Shown: positions 35,163 through 44,668 of the stretch, piece after piece
How the letters are laid out: the number at the start of each line of letters is the position of its first letter
Position numbering within the stretch: position 1 is the first letter of the stretch
DNA from: an uncultured Aquimarina sp.
GTDB lineage: Bacteria; Bacteroidota; Bacteroidia; Flavobacteriales; Flavobacteriaceae
Direction: 5' to 3'
Length of the DNA stretch: 64,000 nucleotides
Assembly: GCF_947500065.1 (NCBI RefSeq)
Contig: NZ_CANMQT010000004.1
Location: 62,001-126,000 of the forward strand
Translations under genes and position numbers: made by a program
The notes under the pieces: generated by a model
What the model saw: only the letters and a program-made list of their open reading frames with translations
Told to the model about the DNA's origin: nothing
The model's database searches: none

Positions 35163-37712
35163 ATGAAGAGACTTTTATGTGTATGCATACTTTTGTGGAG
35201 TACATCTGTTTTTTCACAGGAAAAAGCAACTATAATTGATGCGAAAAACTACCCTTTATCGCAAGTAATCCCTTCTTTAGAAAAACAATTCAATGTAAAA
35301 TTCTCATACATTGATGCAACTATTATTAATAAATCTGTTTCAATACAAACCAATGCTGATACAAGCATAGAGGATGTTATTAAGAGCTTGCAATTACAAT
35401 CAAAATTAAAATTCGAAATTACAGGAGAAAATTTCATCACTATTAGAAAGTATTCTCAGAATGATAGTGTTACCATCTGTGGTTATATTTATAATGAAAA
35501 TTCTGAGCCGTTAGAAAAAATTAGAGTATTCTTTAAAGCTTCTAGAACTAACATAACTACCAATGAGAAAGGGTATTTTGAAAACACAGATATTCCTTTT
35601 AATTCCGCGATTTTAATAAGTGCGCCAGGATTTAGACAGAAAGTATTAAACTCTTCTGAATTTCTTACTAATGAATGCATTAATATCTATCTCACCAATA
35701 CCATAGAAGCGCTGGACGAAGTCGTTATTCAAGAATACCTTACCAAGGGAATTACTCAAAATAAAAAAGTAGTAAATATTAACCTAAAGGACATTGAGAT
35801 ATTGCCTGGTCTTACGGAACCGGATATATTGCAGAGTATTCAATTGACGCCAGGTGTTAATAGTCCATTCGAAACCGCATCAGGTTTATATGTACGTGGT
35901 AGTGCTCCTAATCAAAACTTAGTGCTTTGGAATGGCATCAAAACATACCATCAAGGGCATTTTTTTGGTATGTTATCTGCTTTTAATCCATATGTTGTAA
36001 AAGAAGTAGATTTTTCTAAAAGTGGAGTTAGCGCCCAATATGGAGATAGAATCTCCGGAGTAATTGATATCAAAACTGAAAATGAGGTTGTTAACCGTTT
36101 TACCGGAGGAGCAGGGTTTAATATGATCAATGCGGATGCAGTTGTTCATGCACCGATTATAAAAGATAAAGTATCATTACAACTATCCGGAAGACGTTCA
36201 TATACGGACGTTCTAGAAACATTTACCTATAAACAATTTGCTGATCGTGTTTTTCAGAATACTACCATCGCGGAAACAAACCCACTTAATGAAGTTAAAA
36301 ATGATTTTTTCTATGCAGACTATAATGCCAACCTGATTGCTAAAGTGTCGGATTTTGACAAAATTGAAGTAAATGCACTTTACAGTAAAAATGATCTTGA
36401 TTTTAGAAGAAGTGATGATCTTATGTCTTTTAATGATGATTTAGCAACAGAAAATGAAGGGTATAACATAAGCTGGAAGCACAGCTGGAGTGATCGTTTT
36501 AACGTTCGTACTAGTGGATATTACACAAGCTATTTGCTGAATTATCAATTCATCACCGGAGCATCTGGAATAACAACTGAAACTGAAAGCAAAAAGAATA
36601 GTGTAAAAGATTTTGGTGCTGCTATAGATGCTAATTACTCTCTATCTGATTATCATAAAATTCTTGGTGGATATCAATTTTCGAATAATACTATCAAGTA
36701 TGCATTTGTAACTACTACGCCTAGCTATGAATTAGTTTTGGATCAAGATGATCGTTTTCTAAATACACATGCAGTTTATGGTGAATATAAATATGAAACC
36801 CCTAAAAACTTTTATCTCTCTGCAGGACTGCGCTTAAATCATTATACCGAATTAGATAAAACATTTATAGAACCCAGAGTTTTTATACAGAAAAACTTAT
36901 CTAAATATTGGGAAGTAAACGCTACAGGTGAATATCGTAGCCAGGCTGTCAGCCAGATTAGAGAATCCGTAGTTAGTGATCTATCCTTAGAAAATCAAGT
37001 TTGGACGCTATCAAACAAAGAGCAGTTCCCTGTGATTACTAGTTATCAGTTTACGCTAGGAAGTAGTTTTAAGAAAAACAAATGGTATTTTGATGTAGAT
37101 ACATATTACAAACAAATAGATGATATCACTTCGCTAACGGCAGGTTTCATCAATCCAATTGATAATACCTATCATAACGGAGAAAGTAGCGTCTACGGCA
37201 TTGATTTTTTTCTAAAAAAGCGTTTCAAAAACTATAAGACCTGGGTAAGTTATTCATATATCAATACTCGAAATAAATTTGAGGATATCAATAATAATGA
37301 ATCTTTTCCTGGTAATTGGAACATTGAACACACGGTAAAATGGTCTCACTTTTATAAGATCAATAATTTTCAATTTTCCTTAGGTTGGCTCTGGCATACT
37401 GGCAAAGCTTTTACCAATGTTGCTGGAGTTGATGAAAGTGGGAATCTGGTATTACTAGATTTTGGAGAAATCAATGGTACGAATCTACCTATATATCACA
37501 GATTAGATTTTTCTGCAATTTATGATTTCAAAATAAGGTCTAATCCATATATCAAATATCGAATAGGACTTTCTGTATTGAACCTTTATGATCGAGAAAA
37601 CATATTAAATCGAGAGTTTAGAACTACCAATTCACTAGACAATCGATTTATTAACTCAGATATTTTTGCTTTGGGGATTACTCCTAACCTAAGTTTTAGG
37701 GTGCTTTGGTAG
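35163..37712 (+). CDS. TonB-dependent outer-membrane receptor with STN signalling domain
   Basis: 849 residues. A signal peptide (ending SVFSQ) precedes an STN domain (about 25-95, including PLSQVIPSLEKQFNVKFSYI), a carboxypeptidase-regulatory-like beta domain (about 103-180), a plug (about 200-305, including VRGSAPNQNLVLWNGI and QYGDRISGVIDIKTE) and a long beta-barrel ending in FRVLW with a terminal aromatic. The STN domain marks it as a transducer that contacts FecR. No SusD partner is encoded nearby, so a classical glycan-uptake pair is not present. The ligand is unknown. A terminator follows. Confidence 0.93.
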   Translation: MKRLLCVCILLWSTSVFSQEKATIIDAKNYPLSQVIPSLEKQFNVKFSYIDATIINKSVSIQTNADTSIEDVIKSLQLQSKLKFEITGENFITIRKYSQNDSVTICGYIYNENSEPLEKIRVFFKASRTNITTNEKGYFENTDIPFNSAILISAPGFRQKVLNSSEFLTNECINIYLTNTIEALDEVVIQEYLTKGITQNKKVVNINLKDIEILPGLTEPDILQSIQLTPGVNSPFETASGLYVRGSAPNQNLVLWNGIKTYHQGHFFGMLSAFNPYVVKEVDFSKSGVSAQYGDRISGVIDIKTENEVVNRFTGGAGFNMINADAVVHAPIIKDKVSLQLSGRRSYTDVLETFTYKQFADRVFQNTTIAETNPLNEVKNDFFYADYNANLIAKVSDFDKIEVNALYSKNDLDFRRSDDLMSFNDDLATENEGYNISWKHSWSDRFNVRTSGYYTSYLLNYQFITGASGITTETESKKNSVKDFGAAIDANYSLSDYHKILGGYQFSNNTIKYAFVTTTPSYELVLDQDDRFLNTHAVYGEYKYETPKNFYLSAGLRLNHYTELDKTFIEPRVFIQKNLSKYWEVNATGEYRSQAVSQIRESVVSDLSLENQVWTLSNKEQFPVITSYQFTLGSSFKKNKWYFDVDTYYKQIDDITSLTAGFINPIDNTYHNGESSVYGIDFFLKKRFKNYKTWVSYSYINTRNKFEDINNNESFPGNWNIEHTVKWSHFYKINNFQFSLGWLWHTGKAFTNVAGVDESGNLVLLDFGEINGTNLPIYHRLDFSAIYDFKIRSNPYIKYRIGLSVLNLYDRENILNREFRTTNSLDNRFINSDIFALGITPNLSFRVLW

Positions 37713-37751
37713 TATTGCTTCTGATAAAAAAATCTAATTGAAAGTCATAAA

Positions 37752-37783
37752 AAAAACCATCTCGAATCATCAAGATGGTTTTT
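37752..37783. terminator. Bidirectional terminator between the receptor and ndk genes
   Basis: aaaaaccatct (37752-37762) pairs with agatggttttt (37773-37783). It has A and T runs on both sides and lies between convergent genes. Confidence 0.88.
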
Positions 37784-37811
37784 GAACACTATATAAAATA
37801 TAACTTTTTTA

Positions 37812-38231
37812 CTAGAATTGCTCTCTTCCTGAGAAATGGAAAGTGCCTTCTATAGCAGCATTATCATCACTATCACTACCATGTACCGCATTTTCGCTAA
37901 TTGAAGTAGCAAACTTCTTACGAATAGTTCCTTCTGCAGCGTCTTCAGGATTCGTAGCACCGATTAAGGTTCTAAAATCTTCTACAGCATTTTCTTTTTC
38001 AAGAATAGCCGCCACGATTGGACCACTAGTCATATATTCTACTAATTCTCCATAAAAAGGACGCTCGCTATGTACAGCATAAAAAGCTTTAGCATCATCA
38101 GTAGTTAACTGTGTTAATTTCATTGCTACAATTCTAAAACCTGAAGCAGTGATTTGCTCAAGGATCGCTCCGATGTATCCTTTTCTTACCGCATCCGGCT
38201 TAAGCATGGTAAAAGTTCTATTTGTTGCCAT
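37812..38231 (-). CDS. ndk: Nucleoside diphosphate kinase
   Basis: 139 residues, usual length. It opens [17 protein letters not shown], and the phosphohistidine is His117 in [12 protein letters not shown]. It transfers the gamma phosphate between NTPs and NDPs. A perfect 8-bp hairpin lies 24 bp upstream of the ATG. Confidence 0.97.
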   Translation of the reverse strand: MATNRTFTMLKPDAVRKGYIGAILEQITASGFRIVAMKLTQLTTDDAKAFYAVHSERPFYGELVEYMTSGPIVAAILEKENAVEDFRTLIGATNPEDAAEGTIRKKFATSISENAVHGSDSDDNAAIEGTFHFSGREQF

Positions 38232-38254
38232 TTTAAAAATTTGTTTTTTATCCT

Positions 38255-38274
38255 ATTTCCTAACAATAGGAAAT
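38255..38274. repeat. Hairpin in the ndk leader region
   Basis: atttccta and taggaaat form a perfect 8-bp stem with a 4-base loop, 23 bases before the ndk start. It could be a leader hairpin or operator. Confidence 0.4.
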
Positions 38275-38407
38275 TCTATTCTTTTAATATTTTTTTTTGA
38301 CCACAAAAGCCAAATGCAAAATTTTGTGCAAAAGTATAGATAAAAGCATCAAAAACAAGAAATTTCCTCATAAAGTACTGCCTTTTATAAAATCAGGTCA
38401 AAAAATT

Positions 38408-39065
38408 CTAATTTTTAGGATATTGTTGTATAAATTCCTGTAAAATTCTATTGTTTTCTCCTCTCATCTGCATAATTACCTTTTGTTTATCAAAATCAAA
38501 TTTTAAAATCCCAAAACTAGGAATAAAAACTACCTCTCCTACTCTATTTTTATTAGGCTCTCCGTTATATTTGGTATATGCATGGGTTAATCCACTAGAT
38601 GTAAAATCTACCAATGGATATGAAAATCCAGGTAAATTTATTTTTAAAAATAGGATCATCTTTCGGTACTCCGAGAAAATCATAAAACAACTGTTGGCTT
38701 TCTCTTTTCATTTTCCATTCTACTCCTGCATCACTTTTACCATAATCATGATCATCCCAGGTAGCAAGAATAAGAACAGTATTTTTTAATTTTTGATAAT
38801 CTGTATTATTATTCTGAATTTTATAGTCATTCTCAATTTTAGCCATATCGTCAGAATCACCATAGATATTATCGCCTCCCCAGATAAAAACGTTTGGTTG
38901 GTTTTTTTTTAGAATCTCAGCCCAAAAAGGTTGTGGATTATCTTGTTTGTTGCAACTTCCAAAAGCAATCGTAAAATCCGAAGTTTCGTTTTGTACTATG
39001 TCTTGACAAAAAGCACAATGAATTGTAAAAAATAGTACTAAAAGTATACTGCTAAGAGTTTTCAT
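38408..39065 (-). pseudogene. Alkaline phosphatase D-like / metallophosphatase, broken by a central deletion and frameshift
   Basis: The 5' part (39065 to about 38645) encodes a signal peptide, FTIAFGSCNKQDNP, VFIWGGDNIYGDSDDMAKIE and ATWDDHDYGKSDAG, the start of the PhoD-like family of about 340 residues. The 3' part (about 38640-38408), in another frame, encodes YPLVDFTSSGLTHAY and GEVVFIPSFGILKFDF, the normal end of the same family. About 130-150 central residues are missing, including the region expected to carry SGDRH metal ligands. The first frame runs to a stop at 38595. Both halves remain well preserved, so decay looks recent. Confidence 0.85.
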
Positions 39066-39144
39066 TTTGATTGAAATTAGAACTCAATAAAATTAAGAAT
39101 TCCTTTATTATCATATTATTAATAAATAGTATATTCGCTGATCT

Positions 39145-40161
39145 ATGAATACGAGTGAGATTAAAGAAATAAAAGGACTTTTAAGTTCCCCAAAAAAAAT
39201 TGTAATTATTCCTCATAAAAATCCTGATGGAGATGCTATTGGGTCTACTTTAGCATTATATCATTATCTAACTGGATTAGGACATGATGCTACGGTTATT
39301 ACGCCTAATGACTACCCTCGTTTTTTAAAATGGATTCCTGGAGAGAATACCGTTTTAAAATATGATGCTGATACTGAGTTAGCAGTTACTAAAATCAGGG
39401 AAGCAGATATTATTTTTACTCTAGATTTTAATCATTTTTCCAGAACTGGAAATATGGAAAGTCTATTAGAAAATACAGATACTACCTATATTATGATTGA
39501 TCATCATCAGCAACCAGATGATTATGCTACATATACCTATAGTGATGTTGGCATGAGCTCTACTTGCCAAATGATTTATCATTTTATAGAAAAATTAGAT
39601 GACTTGGATAAGGTCACTGCGGATATAGCAACATGTATTTATGTTGGTATTATGACAGACACAGGTTCTTTTAGATTTAGATCTACAACAAGTACTACTC
39701 ATAGTGTAATTGCTGATTTAATTGATCGCGGTGCGAACAATACCGCAATCCATGAAAACATATATGATAATAACTCTTATTCTAGATTACAACTACAAGG
39801 AGTAGCTCTCAAAAATTTAAAGATAATTCCAGAATATAAAACCGCTTATATAACGTTATCACAAAAAGAATTAGATGACCATAATTTCAAGAAAGGTGAT
39901 ACGGAAGCTTTTGTTAATATGGGTTTATCTGTTGAAGGAATAGTTTTTGCCTTGATTTTTATCGAAAATAAAGGTGAAAACATTATAAAGATTTCTTTAC
40001 GATCTAAAGGTGATTTTTCTGTTAATGAATTCTCTCGAAATCACTTTGAAGGAGGCGGTCATCATAATGCTGCAGGTGGAAAAAGCAATCTTTCTCTTAC
40101 TGAAACCATTGAGAAATTTATTAGTATCTTACCTTCCTATAAAAATGCCCTAAATCCATGA
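39145..40161 (+). CDS. nrnA: DHH-family oligoribonuclease / PAP phosphatase (NrnA-like)
   Basis: 338 residues. The DHH domain has HKNPDGDAIGSTLALYH and MIDHHQQPDDYA with the DHH triad. The C-terminal DHHA1 domain has EGGGHHNAAGG. Bifunctional NrnA degrades short RNAs and dephosphorylates 3'-phosphoadenosine 5'-phosphate. It overlaps gldI by 4 bp (ATGA). Confidence 0.93.
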   Translation: MNTSEIKEIKGLLSSPKKIVIIPHKNPDGDAIGSTLALYHYLTGLGHDATVITPNDYPRFLKWIPGENTVLKYDADTELAVTKIREADIIFTLDFNHFSRTGNMESLLENTDTTYIMIDHHQQPDDYATYTYSDVGMSSTCQMIYHFIEKLDDLDKVTADIATCIYVGIMTDTGSFRFRSTTSTTHSVIADLIDRGANNTAIHENIYDNNSYSRLQLQGVALKNLKIIPEYKTAYITLSQKELDDHNFKKGDTEAFVNMGLSVEGIVFALIFIENKGENIIKISLRSKGDFSVNEFSRNHFEGGGHHNAAGGKSNLSLTETIEKFISILPSYKNALNP

Positions 40162-40709
40162 GACATTTTCTTCTATCATTAAGTCTTTTAGCATTATTTT
40201 TCTCCTGTAAAGCGCCTGAAGCAAGGAAACCTGTAAGTATCTCATCTGGATCGTTTATTAGCGAATCTATAAACAGAAATAAGGAACTTAGCGCTAGAGA
40301 AGAAACTAGAATCCAAAAGATTATCAAAGAAGATTCTTTAAATAATTATATTACATCAGATGGTGGATTCTGGTATTATTATGAGAAAAAAGATACTATT
40401 TCTACTATTACGCCAAAGTTTGGAGATGTTGTAAATTTCAATTATAACATAAAAGATCTAAACAATGTAATTATATACAATCGAAAAGAGTTAGATACTG
40501 TAAACTATGCGATTGACCAAGAAGATTTATTTTTTGGACTGAGAGAAGGATTGAAACTGATGAAAGAAGGAGAAATCGTAACATTTTTATTCCCTTCATA
40601 TCAAGCTTACGGTTATTATGGAGATGATAATAAGATTGGAACAAATATTCCGTTAATATCAAGAGTAACACTCAATAAAATTACCAAACAATCAACAAAA
40701 GAAAATTAA
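40158..40709 (+). CDS. gldI: Gliding motility-associated FKBP-type peptidyl-prolyl isomerase GldI
   Basis: 183 residues. The lipobox is LALFFSC. A short linker leads to an FKBP domain (about 75-178), with FGDVVNFNYNIKDLNN, FGLREGLKLMKEGEIVTFL and the loop YGYYGDDNKIGTNIPL. GldI is a lipoprotein needed for gliding and type IX secretion in Flavobacteria. It is translationally coupled to nrnA and lies 14 bp before a second prolyl isomerase gene. Confidence 0.9.
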   Translation: MRHFLLSLSLLALFFSCKAPEARKPVSISSGSFISESINRNKELSAREETRIQKIIKEDSLNNYITSDGGFWYYYEKKDTISTITPKFGDVVNFNYNIKDLNNVIIYNRKELDTVNYAIDQEDLFFGLREGLKLMKEGEIVTFLFPSYQAYGYYGDDNKIGTNIPLISRVTLNKITKQSTKEN

Positions 40710-40723
40710 ATTTTAACAAAAAA

Positions 40724-41854
40724 ATGAAAAAACTAAATCTTTTATTTTTAGCTCTTATTGCTATAACCTTTAGTAATTGTGAAGAAAAATATCCCGAGCT
40801 CGCGGATGGTGTATATGCAGAAATCATTACCAATAAAGGAACTACCGTTGCCAAGTTATATCATGAAGCAACACCGCTAACAGTTGCTAATTTTGTTTCT
40901 CTGGCAGAAGGAACCAACACCTTAGTAGATAGTTTATATCAAGGAAAAAAATACTATGACGGTATTATATTCCATAGAATAATTAAAGATTTTATGATCC
41001 AGACGGGAGATCCTTTAGGAACAGGGACTGGTGATCCAGGTTATAAATTTCCTGATGAATTTGTAGACTCATTGGGCCATAAGTCTAAAGGAATCTTATC
41101 TATGGCTAATTCAGGTCCTGCTACTAACGGAAGTCAGTTTTTCATCACACTAAAAGAAACTCCATGGTTAAACGGAAAGCATACTGTATTTGGTGAAATC
41201 GTTTTTGGACAAGATATCGTAGATAGTATTGGAGTTGTTGAAACCAAAAAACCTGGCGACAAACCAGTTTCTGAAGTAAGAATGGAACAAGTAAATATTA
41301 TCAGAAAAGGTAAGAGCGCTAAAGCTTTTGATGCTAAAGTAGTTTTTGAGGGTCAGTTAAAAGCCTTAGAAGAAGAAAAATTAGAGCAAGAACGTCTTAA
41401 TAAAGAAAGAAACGCTAAAGTTGCGGCTAAGCATGCAGAATTAAAAGAAAAAGTAACTACACTAGAAAGTGGCTTAGGAATTTATTATGTAAACAAAGGA
41501 GATGGTGAACAACCAAAGCTTGGTCAGATCGTTCAAGTCAATTATGAAGGATACTTTGTTGATGGAAAATTATTCGATACAAATGTTGAAGAAAAAGCTA
41601 AGGAAACGGGAACATGGGATCATCGTCGTGCAAGTCACCCTAAGGGATATGTTCCTTTAGAAATGCCTTATTCTCCGGATGCTCAAATGATTCCAGGTTT
41701 TAGAGAAGGTGTACAGAATATGAAAGTTGGTGATAAAACTGTAATTTTCATTCCTCCTCATTTAGGATATCCAAATGGAAGAGGTCAAATACCTGCTAAT
41801 GCAGACTTAATCTTTGAACTAGAATTAGTCGGAATACAAGGAGAAAAAAAGTAA
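40724..41854 (+). CDS. Cyclophilin-FKBP fusion peptidyl-prolyl isomerase, lipoprotein
   Basis: 376 residues. The lipobox is ITFSNC. The cyclophilin domain (about 28-190) has YDGIIFHRIIKDFMIQTGDP and NGSQFFITL. A charged helix (about 205-245) then leads to an FKBP domain (about 250-372) with GQIVQVNYEGYFVDGKLFDT and MIPGFREGVQNMKVGDK. Two isomerase folds of different families are joined in one envelope lipoprotein. Together with GldI this gives a two-gene folding module. A terminator follows. Confidence 0.92.
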   Translation: MKKLNLLFLALIAITFSNCEEKYPELADGVYAEIITNKGTTVAKLYHEATPLTVANFVSLAEGTNTLVDSLYQGKKYYDGIIFHRIIKDFMIQTGDPLGTGTGDPGYKFPDEFVDSLGHKSKGILSMANSGPATNGSQFFITLKETPWLNGKHTVFGEIVFGQDIVDSIGVVETKKPGDKPVSEVRMEQVNIIRKGKSAKAFDAKVVFEGQLKALEEEKLEQERLNKERNAKVAAKHAELKEKVTTLESGLGIYYVNKGDGEQPKLGQIVQVNYEGYFVDGKLFDTNVEEKAKETGTWDHRRASHPKGYVPLEMPYSPDAQMIPGFREGVQNMKVGDKTVIFIPPHLGYPNGRGQIPANADLIFELELVGIQGEKK

Positions 41855-41871
41855 TACTAAATAACTTATAA

Positions 41872-41905
41872 AAAAGGCATCTTATTTAAAATAAGATGCC
41901 TTTTG
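41872..41905. terminator. Bidirectional terminator between the PPIase and pepD genes
   Basis: aaaaggcatcttat pairs with ataagatgcctttt, with T runs on the plus side and A on the other, between convergent genes. Confidence 0.9.
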
Positions 41906-41927
41906 TTTTTACAATAAATACTAAAAA

Positions 41928-43388
41928 TTATTTCACAGGAATATTTTGTAGAATTTCCTTTACAAAACCCCAATATTTCTTAGCTGAAGAAATACTTGCT
42001 CTCTCATCTGGAGAATGTGCTCCTAAAATAGTTGGACCAAAGGATATCATATCCATATTAGGATAATTTTGACCTAAGATACCACATTCTAATCCAGCGT
42101 GACAAGCTGCTACATGAGCTTTTTCTCCATTAATTTTTTGATACAACTCGTCTAACACCTTTAATATTGAAGAATTCATATTCGGTGCCCAACCGGGATA
42201 ATCTCCATCCGTCGTAACCTCACATCCTATCAATTCAAAAGTTGCTCTAAGTTTATTTACTAAATCCAATTTTGTTGACTCCACACTACTTCTAGTCAAA
42301 CATTCGATCTTAATAGTACCACCACCAATTGTTACTTTGGCTATATTATTAGAAGTTTCTACCAAATCAGAGATAGATAAACTCATTATATATACCCCAT
42401 TATGAGCTGCATACAAAGATTTTAGGAGACCTTCCTGAACTCCTAGTTCCATAACACTACTTGGTAAATCAATCTGCTTTAATTCGATTGATAAATTGGG
42501 ATCTACCGAAGAAAGTTCGTTTTTAATAGTTGAAACTAACTCTCCTATTTCAAACTCGAAAGCTTCGGAATGTATTGTATCCACTACGATTGTTGCAAAA
42601 CTTTCTCTTGGGATAGCGTTTCGCAAGCTTCCTCCTTTGATTTCGTGGATTCTAAGTCCAAAATTTTCAAAACCATCAAACAACAACCTATTCATAATTT
42701 TATTAGCGTTACCTAATCCTTTATGAATATCCATTCCAGAATGTCCTCCATTTAGCCCAGTTACAGAAATAGTATATGCTGATTTCCCTTCCTCTATCTC
42801 TTCTTCTTCATAAGCTCTTTCTGCAGTCACATCTACTCCTCCTGCACATCCTACACCTATTTCATCGTCTTCCTCTGTATCTAAGTTTAATAAAATATCT
42901 CCTTGTAGCCAATTCGGTTTTAATCCCATTGCTCCGGTCATTCCAGTTTCTTCATCAATAGTAAATAAAGCTTCTATTGCTGGATGAGAAATTTCGTTAG
43001 ACTCCAGAATAGCCATAATAGTCGCTACACCTAACCCATTATCTGCCCCCAAAGTAGTTCCTCTCGCTCTTACCCAATCACCATCAACATACATTTCGAT
43101 TCCTTGCGTATCAAAATCAAAGACAGTATCTGCATTTTTTTGATGAACCATATCTAAATGAGATTGCATAACTACAGTTTTTCGATTCTCCATACCTGCC
43201 GTAGCTGGCTTTTTAATCAAAACATTACCTACTTCATCTATTTCTACTGGTAATCCTAATGAATTTCCAAAATCTTTCATAAAAGCGATTACACGTTCTT
43301 CTTTTTTCGAAGGTCTAGGAACAGCATTAAGATCTGCAAATTTATTCCAAAGTTCTTTGGGCTCTAGGTTTCTTATTTCCGAATTCAT
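41928..43388 (-). CDS. pepD: Aminoacyl-histidine dipeptidase (M20C)
   Basis: 486 residues from the ATG at 43388 (a longer reading from 43418 would add ten unlikely residues). Metal-site motifs are QSHLDMVHQ, GADNGLGVA and DEETGMTGAMGL. CHAGLECGIL and the terminal FGPTILGAHSPDE are family features. It cleaves dipeptides such as carnosine-type Xaa-His. It diverges from the DUF3810 gene across 96 bp. Confidence 0.94.
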   Translation of the reverse strand: MNSEIRNLEPKELWNKFADLNAVPRPSKKEERVIAFMKDFGNSLGLPVEIDEVGNVLIKKPATAGMENRKTVVMQSHLDMVHQKNADTVFDFDTQGIEMYVDGDWVRARGTTLGADNGLGVATIMAILESNEISHPAIEALFTIDEETGMTGAMGLKPNWLQGDILLNLDTEEDDEIGVGCAGGVDVTAERAYEEEEIEEGKSAYTISVTGLNGGHSGMDIHKGLGNANKIMNRLLFDGFENFGLRIHEIKGGSLRNAIPRESFATIVVDTIHSEAFEFEIGELVSTIKNELSSVDPNLSIELKQIDLPSSVMELGVQEGLLKSLYAAHNGVYIMSLSISDLVETSNNIAKVTIGGGTIKIECLTRSSVESTKLDLVNKLRATFELIGCEVTTDGDYPGWAPNMNSSILKVLDELYQKINGEKAHVAACHAGLECGILGQNYPNMDMISFGPTILGAHSPDERASISSAKKYWGFVKEILQNIPVK

Positions 43389-43484
43389 ATGTCTCGTATG
43401 TTTTTGGCAAATGTACATTATGAAAATCTTAATTCAAATGATATATTAAATGTTGTAGATTTACATACTATTATATTTTATTTC

Positions 43485-44549
43485 ATGCAATCCAAAACAA
43501 AATTATACCTTACTATTCTATTACCATTACAGATCTTAATTATTAAAATTCTTTCTTTCTTTCCTGAATTTGTTGATCGATTTTATAGTAATGGTTTGTT
43601 TGTATATACTTCTAAAGCATTACGATATGCGTTTGGTTGGATTCCTTTTTCTTTCGGAGACATCGGTTATAGTATTTTGATTGTACTCCTAGTCCGTTTT
43701 TTATTCAAAAAAGTATTTCGAAAAAAAGTAGCGTGGAAATCTGTATTGCTAGACGTTGGTGCTACTTTATCCATTGTTTACGCATGCTTCCATCTTTTAT
43801 GGGGAATTAATTATTATAGATTGCCAATGCATGAAATATTAAAGATTAATGATCAATATACTGAAGCTGAACTTGTATTGGTTTCAGAAAAATTAATTGA
43901 TAAGGCTAATACCATCCATGCCAATTTAGAATCTAACGATACGTTGTCTATAGTAATGCCTTATAGTAAAGAAGAAATATTTGAAAAAACCATCCCTGCT
44001 TATCAGCAACTTAACCATATCTTTCCCACTATTAATTATTATCCAAAAAGTATTAAAAAATCTCTATTAAGTGTACCACTGACATATATGGGATTTAGTG
44101 GCTATCTTAATCCAATTACTAATGAAGCTCAGATTAATGGATTAATAATTAATTACAAAGCGCCAACCACCAGCTGTCACGAGGAAGCACATCAGTTAGG
44201 TTTTGCTAAAGAAAATGAAGCTAATTTTATAGCAGCTCTAACTACTATGAATTATGACGACGCTTATTTTAATTATAGTGGAACCACCTTTGCTCTAAAA
44301 TTCTGTTTAAATGACCTGTACCTTAGAGATGAACAAAAAGCACTGTGTTTGATAGAGAAACTAAGACCAGGAATTCGAAAAAACTATCGAGAAGTTAATG
44401 AGTTCTGGATGCGCTATCAAAATCCATTAGAGCCTATTTTTAAAAGTTCATACGACACCTATCTAAAAGCAAACAACCAACCCAAAGGCATGGAAACCTA
44501 CAGTTACGTAGTTGCCTTATTAGTAAACTATTATAAAGATAAATTATAG
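43485..44549 (+). CDS. DUF3810 integral membrane putative metallopeptidase
   Basis: 354 residues from the ATG at 43485; the in-frame extension to 43389 lacks family character and would overlap the promoter region. Three membrane segments fill about the first 120 residues. The C-terminal domain carries SCHEEAHQLGFAKENEANFI, an HExxH zincin motif with a downstream glutamate. DUF3810 proteins are predicted gluzincins of unknown substrate. It diverges from pepD. Confidence 0.85.
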   Translation: MQSKTKLYLTILLPLQILIIKILSFFPEFVDRFYSNGLFVYTSKALRYAFGWIPFSFGDIGYSILIVLLVRFLFKKVFRKKVAWKSVLLDVGATLSIVYACFHLLWGINYYRLPMHEILKINDQYTEAELVLVSEKLIDKANTIHANLESNDTLSIVMPYSKEEIFEKTIPAYQQLNHIFPTINYYPKSIKKSLLSVPLTYMGFSGYLNPITNEAQINGLIINYKAPTTSCHEEAHQLGFAKENEANFIAALTTMNYDDAYFNYSGTTFALKFCLNDLYLRDEQKALCLIEKLRPGIRKNYREVNEFWMRYQNPLEPIFKSSYDTYLKANNQPKGMETYSYVVALLVNYYKDKL

Positions 44550-44668
44550 ATCTTTAAAATTACTTTGATTTAGAACTCACTTATCAGTTGTTAAAAAATT
44601 ACTAATTTTTAAGGTCTTTCTATAGCAACAGTTATCTTTAAAACCAATTCATCTTTACACTAACTCTT

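Noticed and set aside
26639-37712. Polysaccharide utilisation locus
   Set aside because: No SusD-like protein, glycoside hydrolase or sulfatase is present, so the receptor cluster does not fit this class.
41928-43418. Longer start for pepD at 43418
   Set aside because: Ten extra residues (MYICQKHTRH) have no family character and would leave almost no promoter space for the divergent DUF3810 gene.
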